From: Antedon mediterranea
Taxonomy: Eukaryota; Echinodermata; Crinoidea; Comatulida; Antedonidae
NCBI RefSeq assembly: GCF_964355755.1
Contig: NC_092677.1
Location: 14,220,601-14,284,600 of the forward strand
Direction: 5' to 3'
DNA length: 64,000 nucleotides
Shown here: positions 44,501 through 64,000 of the stretch, one piece after another
How the letters are laid out: every line of letters begins with the position of its first letter
Numbering within the stretch: position 1 is the first letter of the stretch
The notes under the pieces: model-generated
The model's database searches: none
Seen by the model: the letters and a program-made list of their open reading frames with translations, nothing else
Told to the model about the DNA's origin: nothing
Translations under genes and position numbers: made by a program

Positions 44501-47246
44501 TCATAATACTATAGCCTAGGCCTACTACTATTCTATACATAATTTTAACATATATTTTAGTATAATATCAGTCGAATATAAACTTATGAAGGTTTGAATT
44601 TAAAGTTCGGTTTTCTCTAGTAGTGTATTTACAATTACTACTTTGTATTTCTCATTTTCAGGTACATGTGATCTTTCACAAAATGACTGTGGTAAGTAAC
44701 AATCATATTAGCCTATTTAAAAGAGAAAACAATTGCCGAGTATAAAATATAAATAAGGATAGAATCAGCAAGAAAGACTACACACCAAGATATAGTTATC
44801 AATAAGACGTGGTCAATCTAGTTTAGTTCTTCATTACTCTAGTTTGTGTTTCTATTCTTTAGAGTGTGCCATCAAGAAGTGCGAGAATGGAGGTAGCTTT
44901 AACAGACGTGATTGTTCCTGCACTTGCCAAAACGGCTTCATGGGGGCTACATGCTCAGGTACATGTATGATATTTAAAACGAAAAAAAAAATCTTAATGA
45001 CTTTTTTTTTGGCGTTGTGTTATATGAAATACTGAAAAATATTCCAAGGTCCTATAATTAGGCTACTCCAGTTAACTAAAATAAACACATTTTGTTTTTA
45101 TAGATACTTGCGGAAACTTTGACGACAGATGTGCTAACGGATGGCCACAGCAGTGGTGTTTCAAGAAAGATGACAATGTGAATGTAGAATCGTTATGCCC
45201 CGCCCTTTGTGGGCTATGCCGTAAGTACAATAGGATATTCGTTTTTTCATTAGCTTACACATTCAATGTAGGCCTAAGTTAAACTTTTTTACATAACGTT
45301 TACGCTTTTCTATTAAACAGAATGTGAAAACACTCCTTGTGAGAACGGCGGTGTAAGAGACCCAAAGACTTGCAAATGTAAATGCAAAGCAGACTGGACT
45401 GGTGAAACTTGCTCAGGTATGAATAATGTAAGCACTTAGGTTTGGTGATGAATGGAAATAGTTATAGTCGAAACAATGGCCTACCATCCAATCTAACTTC
45501 CGATACAAAAAACAAACCTGATCTAACTAGACAAGACGAAGGAATGCACATCTCTGCCTACTTTGATTTACAGTACTTTTACTACAGTACCTCTATTTCT
45601 TATTTTAGAATGCAATTTGGATTGTGGTAAGGGGTCTGTAAACAGGAAGACGTGTCAATGTGAATGTCCAGGCGGATCGTTTGGACCAGACTGTAATGGT
45701 AAGTAAAATGGGCCCGTCTAGAAACTCGGTAGAGGTTGAACAGGCCTTGCATAACCTAATAGACCTTCATTTACAATAAAAATAGAAAAGATAGTATTGG
45801 CAGACATTTACACAAGGGTGTATTAATTGTGCAACTATTTAAATTCTATATAAATTTATTGCTGCTTCTGTGAACGGTCAGATCATGATTGTTAATATTT
45901 ATTGTATACTTTCTTTTGCTCAGGAGTGTGTGAAAATAAAGACTCGACTTGCTGGACTGGCTGGTTCCCGGACTGGTGTAATGACGAATACCCGTATGTA
46001 CCTGAAAACTGTCCAGCAATGTGTTCATTGTGCGGTAAGAAAATGATAATTTAAATACATGTGCAATCAAAGGAGGATTCAAATGATCAACAAAACATCT
46101 ACCAAACAAGCAACTAACTAAAATAGAAACACAACAAACAATGTAACAAACGTTAAATCATTGAAGATAATTCCACAGGCAACCAACAATTAGCTGCTAC
46201 TATAAACCAACAGAATACGAACAAATTAATAATTGTTTCACGATTATTTTTTCGCCAATACGCATCCAAAAGCGAGAAACTCGCAAATGTTAAGACGTAT
46301 AAAATAGGATGCTACAATGCTTATACACCAAGTCTCATTTTAGGCTTTTTAAAAAGAGTGGAGAGTTATGCCTGGAACATTGAACTCTGGATTGGATGAC
46401 AAGAACATTAACCACAGTTCCACTTCAATGTTCTGAGACGATTGTCTAGTTTATAATAACCTATTTTTCCTTTCTTTCGCAGATATTTCTAAACAACAGA
46501 AAACAAGTAAGTACTTGATATGTGGGTAGTGTATGTGTAGTATGCAATACTGTTCTGGTGCAAAATGTCTTAAATGCAAACAAGGGCCTACCTAGCTCAT
46601 TTAAACCTTGTAATACTTTCCTATCTAATAAACTTGTCTTTGCTGTCGACCACTAAATAATACTAAACACACTGAGGCCTAACTCTGCTATAACACAAAT
46701 CCCGTGTCCTAAGCAGGAAATTTAATCACGTCGTGATGAAACTGTATTGCACAAGTACCGTAACAGTTTATACCGTAACTAACATGATTGATTACTACCT
46801 TTTTTACAGAAATTTCAAAATTATCAAAAAATAGTAAGTACTGTATTGTATTATCTAACTTTAATAAAGCAGGATTAAAACACGAACATAGACCATGTAA
46901 CCAATTACATTTACAGTTATTGTAGGCCCTTACCTTTGAAAATTGAAGATACTGTAGATATAAACACAAAAAACATTGTAGAAGAAAAAAAGATGGAATA
47001 GGCTAGTTACATCCGTTTAAAAAAAAGGAAATAAAATGAAGTTACGCTATACAAATGTACTTATCATATTATGATTACTAAATAATACAATTACTAAATA
47101 TTGTTATGCTTTTACGTTGAGTCACACAATTTCTTCTCTGCATAGAATGCAAGGACAGCGATGTATGCATGTTCTTCGGCAACAGTTACTGCAGCATTTC
47201 AGACTACGCCTTCAACAAGTGTCCAAAGACGTGCAAAAAGTGCTGA
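41573..47246 (+). CDS. Secreted CAP-domain protein with EGF-like and ShKT modules
   Basis: Fourteen exons: 41573-41704, 42794-42940, 43327-43563, 43782-43894, 44297-44388, 44662-44691, 44863-44958, 45104-45220, 45321-45416, 45609-45698, 45924-46034, 46483-46506, 46810-46833, 47146-47246; all in phase, 469 aa. Signal peptide about 1-18 (LFICALSVFA). A basic stretch KRRRSSKKRR (53-62) looks like a proprotein-convertase site before the CAP domain (about 68-210), which shows HNKYR, GHYTQ (168-172) and YLVCNYGP (202-209). GQN stands where many members have GEN, and WWVR where many have WYxE. The tail is a Cys hinge, EGF, ShKT, two EGFs, ShKT, two 8-residue linkers and a final ShKT; each ShKT has six Cys. 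Probably extracellular or matrix-associated; the specific role is unknown. From exon 5 on, most exons are symmetrical phase 1-1. Confidence 0.94.
43958..44140 (+). repeat. SINE-like fragment in CAP gene intron 4
   Basis: Begins GAGCTGTAGGTTAGTGGTTTAGATGCTCGGCTAC-like sequence, an A-box segment similar to the head of the SINE at 55395. No matching B box follows, so it is a partial or chimeric copy. Confidence 0.4.
46325..46435 (-). repeat. tRNA-derived SINE fragment in CAP gene intron 11
   Basis: The minus strand has GTGGTTAATG and CCAGAGTTCAATGTTCC, A- and B-box-like. Same family as the copy at 32262-32392. Confidence 0.6.
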
Positions 47247-47400
47247 GAATGTCAAATTGTTCTCAGGCTGAATGTTAAAAATGTAGAGTTACCGTACTAG
47301 TTTTAAAAACACCGAAATACGGAAAACAGATCCCATACATGTTTCCGTAAGGATTTGTGGAATGTGTAGTTAGTAGGCCTACCAATGTGTATAGTTTTCA

Positions 47401-47415
47401 AATAAATTTAATAAA
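47401..47415 (+). terminator. Poly(A) signals of the CAP gene
   Basis: Two AATAAA hexamers (47401-47406 and 47410-47415), about 155-170 bases after the stop codon. Confidence 0.75.
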
Positions 47416-47624
47416 GTGGAGCAAAACGTCGATGGTTATGTTATTGATCAAAACCACAAAGAACTGATTTCCTTTCCAAATATAATTGTATAAGCGTACA
47501 GAAAATGTTTATCAAAAGATTAACACAAAAGTCCTATGGTAATTATTTGGTTTTTAAAAGTTACAATTAGGCCTATAATTGTTATTCCCTGATTATTCTA
47601 GACTATAACAAAAGTGTAATATGT

Positions 47625-47705
47625 ACCAAAATATGGTAGTGGTATGACATTGTGTACATATATGGGCAAATAACATTTTTTTGTTTTATAGTGTAGGCGG
47701 AGCTT
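47625..47705. repeat. Partial MITE copy (family of 61469-61635)
   Basis: Contains TATGGTAGTGGTATGACATTGTG and ends TATAGTGTAGGCGGAGCTTTA, matching the right part of the MITE at 61469-61635 (TAGTAGTGATATG ... ATAGTGTAAACAAAGCTTTA). Confidence 0.5.
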
Positions 47706-48379
47706 TAGAACATTCTATAATTTATAATGTGTAGGCCTATAAATCTGTATTTTAGCTATATTTAGTCTGTTTATGTTTGTATAGGCCTGCTATATATTTG
47801 TATATATAGAATAAATTTCAGAGAAGATGGTCCAATTTTAAATAGTGTAACGTACTAGTGCATTTTCAAGGAAGAGTAGGCCTACGGTACAATATCACAC
47901 TTTGATAATTATATAGGCTTACTGTAGTTTTTCCTAATCCGGTATTAAACCTTTGTACTTCTATTTACGGGTTGAATAAAGTAACCGACTTAGATTGTTG
48001 TAATTAGTACGATATCATATAAGAAGGAACTAACAGATCATTATCGCCTCATCTTCGTATGATGTCATAATTAAGCTCTTTAAAAATTGTTTTCGTTTAT
48101 ATTTGTGCAAGATTTTCACAAGTGACGGTGCTTATGGGGTAATTTATTCACTGATGTGTACATCGTATGTCTTTATGGTGATAACCCATTAAAATATGTT
48201 TGTTTATTGTACTTAATAAGTTTTGTGATGTCTGAATAACTGTAATTATAGAGAGAAAAAGCTACTAGATTTTAAATATTGACCTATAATTAGTACAATG
48301 TGACGCAAAAGGTATATAAAAAAAGTCAGGTTAGTCTGTTGACTGTTTAAGGGTTTACAATGAACATGGAACATAATTG

Positions 48380-49110
48380 ACAGGCTTTAATTACCCACTA
48401 ACGATCGTAGAACTCGACGAAATGACTACAAAATCGATGAATACAGACAAATTAATGAGGACCAAGTTCTATGCAACAGACACATTTATAAAAATAGACA
48501 CATACTCACTAAGAGAGTTATTACAATATGGAATCAATATCACATATTACTCGACAACCCTAAATGATGAAAACACTCTCAAAACATGATAATCGGTCGT
48601 GTAAGACGCGCGATAAGTTGATAATCGTCTGCCTACTGAAAATATCTAACAATCGTAGAACTCGTCAAAAAGACTACATAAATCGATGAAAACACAAAAA
48701 ATAACTTGAGTAAAAAGTGGTATACAATAGACACATTTGGAAAAAGACTACTGCTTGCTAAAAGACGATATTGAAATTTATGGAACCAATATCATAACAC
48801 CAACAACGCTAAATACTGAAGACGACACTCAAAACGGTGATGCGATAGTCGTTCGTGTACATGATAATCGTGGGATAATTGTGGTCCTGATGATAACTAA
48901 CGATCGTAGAACTCGACGAAAAGAATACAAAATCGATAAGAACACAAAATAATAAATGAATGAGGAGCAAATTTTATGTAATAGACACATTTTGAAAAAG
49001 GTACCGTAAATGCTCCCTAAAGACGATTATTGATACATGTTAGTTCGTGTAAAAGACGCGATAAATGTGTATAAAACGCGATAACCGTATAAAATACGCG
49101 ATGATCGCGT
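48380..49110. repeat. Tandem repeat of about 250 bp, nearly three copies
   Basis: The anchor CTAAC(G/A)ATCGTAGAACTCG occurs at 48398, 48646 and 48897 (spacing 248 and 251). It is followed each time by GACTACA/GAATACA, AAATCGATGA, GACACATTT and further shared blocks. Unit ends carry GTAAAAGACGCGATAA-type words. Divergence between units is substantial, so the array is old. Confidence 0.85.
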
Positions 49111-50812
49111 GGTTTTTTGAAAAAATGTCAGAATAGGTCTACGTTGAACGGTTTATCGTATTACACCGATGCGGCTTTGAAATAAAAACTGTGAATTGTA
49201 TAAAAAATATATATTTTTATAGCATTTAATATTTCAACAATGAAATGTAATGAATTTGTATTTTCACCAAAATTGTCATAATTGTTAATCATGTAGAACC
49301 CTAAAATGTACACAATTAAAAATAAGGAAAGAATTCATATAAAATAAAATACAAATATTCATAAAAAATTACATTAAAATTAAAACATACTACAGGGACG
49401 ACATATTCATGTTCTGTACCTCATTACACTACAACGCCCTAGTTTTCATTTTATACACTACGGTATTCTTATTACATTAACTGTATTAATATTCATGAAA
49501 ATCCAGTATTTCCTGATTAAACCAGATAATCTGATAATTTTGTTAAATGGTGATGACGTTTACATTTAATTTGTTTCCTTTCACTTGACTTGCAATCTTT
49601 CTATTGTATTGTACTTCTCAACTTCTTACAAATTATATCTTCTGATGAAATTCGCTAACAGTTGCCATGTTCACAATTCACACTTGGGCTAAGTAATATA
49701 CTGTAAAAACAACTTAACTGAAATCCTTAACTATTTATTCACTTAAGTGAAAATAGAAATATCTCGCTTATAGAAACCTCACCATCATCGGATCTTTGGG
49801 TGGCTTTAGTAGATTATTCTTGATACACGTCATTTACTAAAAAATCTAAACTATAAATTTGACATATACTGTACATTGAATTGAAAATATAAAATTGGGT
49901 AAATGAAATATATTACTAATCATAACAAATACGTAAGTTATACACACTATTTACAAACAAAATATTGAAAGCTCAAATTTAATCTGAATACATACAAACA
50001 ATTGAGTATAAAAAGGTCAACAAATTATACCTTCTTCATTTTGAATAAGGTCCGAATTGGGATTCCCTGTAGTGTAGAGACATTAACGATATAAAATGTG
50101 TATTGAATATCATACATACAATGCAGCATAAATATGAAATCTAATCTTAATTATTAGAAATAAATTATTCAAGCAAAGAAATGATTGATGTTGAAAGGAT
50201 AATTACGTACATCCGGACTATGAAATGATGATAAAAATATTCGCATTTTATTTACGCTTTTCATTAGACACGACGTCAACTGTACCGATAGAAAAACAAT
50301 TTTACATGCACAGTTGACTGTGAAAAGTGCGGTTCTGAATGTGGTTATTTTTTTTTTTCAATGAAAATTGAACTACGCTATATAAAAGTATTAATAATGC
50401 ACTCATTTTCACATTGTGGCTAATCAACATTTTGTACGAGAAAAAAAAACCTGTTTGCATTTTATTATCAATACATTTCCAATAAAAAGCCTTCGTAATA
50501 GTTATTTCGATATTTGCAATATGACAGACATTGTGAGATAATATTTCAATTTAATGAATATAAACATGAAAACGGAAGGCAAGACTACTGAAAAAACAAA
50601 TATAAATATTACCATGATTATATCAGGTTTATATTTCAATTATTAAAAAACATAGTATTTTTTTTACATAATATTTTTTAACATTATGTTCGGGAAATCA
50701 AAAACAGTATAAAAAAAATGTAATTCATATTGGCATATTTATCTTATAAAAGATACATTTATAAAATCCTTAAATAAATATTAAAAGAAGTACAAAAAAA
50801 ATATTAGTTATT

Positions 50813-50818
50813 ATTTAT
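50813..50818 (-). terminator. MBTPS1: Possible poly(A) signal of MBTPS1
   Basis: AATAAA on the minus strand about 40 bases after the stop codon. Other A/T-rich candidates occur further downstream, so use of this site is uncertain. Confidence 0.45.
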
Positions 50819-50857
50819 TTACATGTATTATTATTATTATTATTATCAAGAGTTTTA

Positions 50858-63206
<12,349 letters not shown>

Positions 63207-64000
63207 GTTCTAATTCAGCCTAAATGTTTGTATCTATAAAACCTTGTGTTACCTATTGAAACAAATTGTACCTTTCCTCCTCTTCATTTCACAAAGTCTA
63301 TACAGTACACTCAATATTAATGTACAAAATGTTTTTAAAATTATATATTTTTATTACTGATCATCGAAGGATTATTTAATGATGTAAGTGCAGTATTGTT
63401 TAATCCAAAGATCTGTAAAATATAATGTCGGTCAGAGTAAATTACTAATCTACAAACTGAAATATGGTAAGAACATTGATGAATACATTGTGATATAAGG
63501 ATCCTACATACTAAAACACACTCGTTGATCCTGGCCTGTAACATATTTCATACAGTCAATACTCCCAAAAAAAATTGATTTTTACATTGATGTGGCCTAA
63601 GATCCGTGATAAACAACATAATTTTATTACAAATTTAGAAAAACAATATGCCTTTTTCAGGAAACGGAAGACATTTTGATCAATGACAAACAATGCTGTG
63701 CAACAGAAATAACATACAGTAGTGTTTTCAGGGGATTTCAGGACACCATGTTTTTGAGGGTATTACTGTAAAACGATTGGCCATGATTAAAAAAAAATGT
63801 TGATTGCCTAAAATCCAACACAAAAAAGAAACAGTGTTGAAGCATCAAGGCATACTGTCTACACCATTTTATTTATTGGTGCATATGCTATTATACTGTA
63901 CACTGTGTTTTACAATACAAATCATTTTTTTTCATTTCTTTTTTAATAATACATAGAGAGATGTAGGCCTAGGCTAATATTTTAGGAACATTTTACAGTA
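63207..64000. other. MBTPS1: Upstream region of MBTPS1
   Basis: AT-rich sequence 5' of the MBTPS1 start codon; it probably contains the 5' UTR and promoter. No CpG-rich core is evident. The ORF at 63341-63544 (minus) lacks any family motif and is not supported as a gene. Confidence 0.4.

Larger units (their letters stand above)
47247..50857. other. Region between the convergent CAP and MBTPS1 genes
   Basis: Holds the CAP gene 3' UTR, a partial MITE at about 47625-47705, the 250-bp tandem repeat at 48380-49110, and AT-rich DNA that probably includes the MBTPS1 3' UTR. No additional gene was seen. Open frames at 48377 and 48737 lie inside the tandem repeat and are interrupted in the other units. 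Confidence 0.5.

Noticed and set aside
48377-48952. ORFs within the 250-bp repeat as a repeated protein
   Set aside because: The reading frame is broken in the second and third units, so it is not conserved coding sequence.
63341-63544. Minus-strand ORF upstream of MBTPS1
   Set aside because: No motif and no in-phase link to the MBTPS1 start; probably chance.

Overview
The window is animal nuclear DNA: AT-rich, with short GT-AG introns and dense short interspersed repeats. The genes have clear vertebrate counterparts. The likely source is a marine invertebrate deuterostome, most plausibly an echinoderm. That rests on a 2A-carrying CR1/L2-type LINE (such elements are described from sea urchins), a secreted FAMeT-domain protein and a CAP/EGF/ShKT mosaic protein. 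The genus cannot be read from the sequence.

Layout. (1) At 1-1026, minus, is the 5' end of a secreted FAMeT-domain gene running off the left edge. (2) At about 4568-8335, plus, is a nearly full-length LINE (2A peptide, PHD finger, APE endonuclease, reverse transcriptase) broken by one frameshift. (3) At 11739-15089, plus, are the last three coding exons (258 aa) of a gene I do not recognise. (4) RPL13 (20036-24222, minus) and LARS2 (26096-34814, plus, 18 coding exons, 886 aa) lie head to head across about 1.9 kb. (5) At 41573-47246, plus, is a 14-exon secreted CAP protein with EGF-like and ShKT modules. (6) At 50858-63206, minus, is a 21-exon MBTPS1 (site-1 protease, 1078 aa). Every exon junction in LARS2, RPL13, the CAP gene and MBTPS1 was checked by reading phase, and all joined cleanly.

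The four complete genes are not a pathway. RPL13 and LARS2 are housekeeping translation genes (cytosolic ribosome and mitochondrial leucine charging). MBTPS1 is a Golgi protease that activates SREBP/ATF6-type factors. The CAP protein and the FAMeT protein are predicted to be secreted.

Introns and spacers hold several minisatellites, tRNA-derived SINEs, fold-back and MITE-like elements, and LINE 3' ends. The palindrome TAGGCCTA is strikingly over-represented in non-coding DNA throughout.
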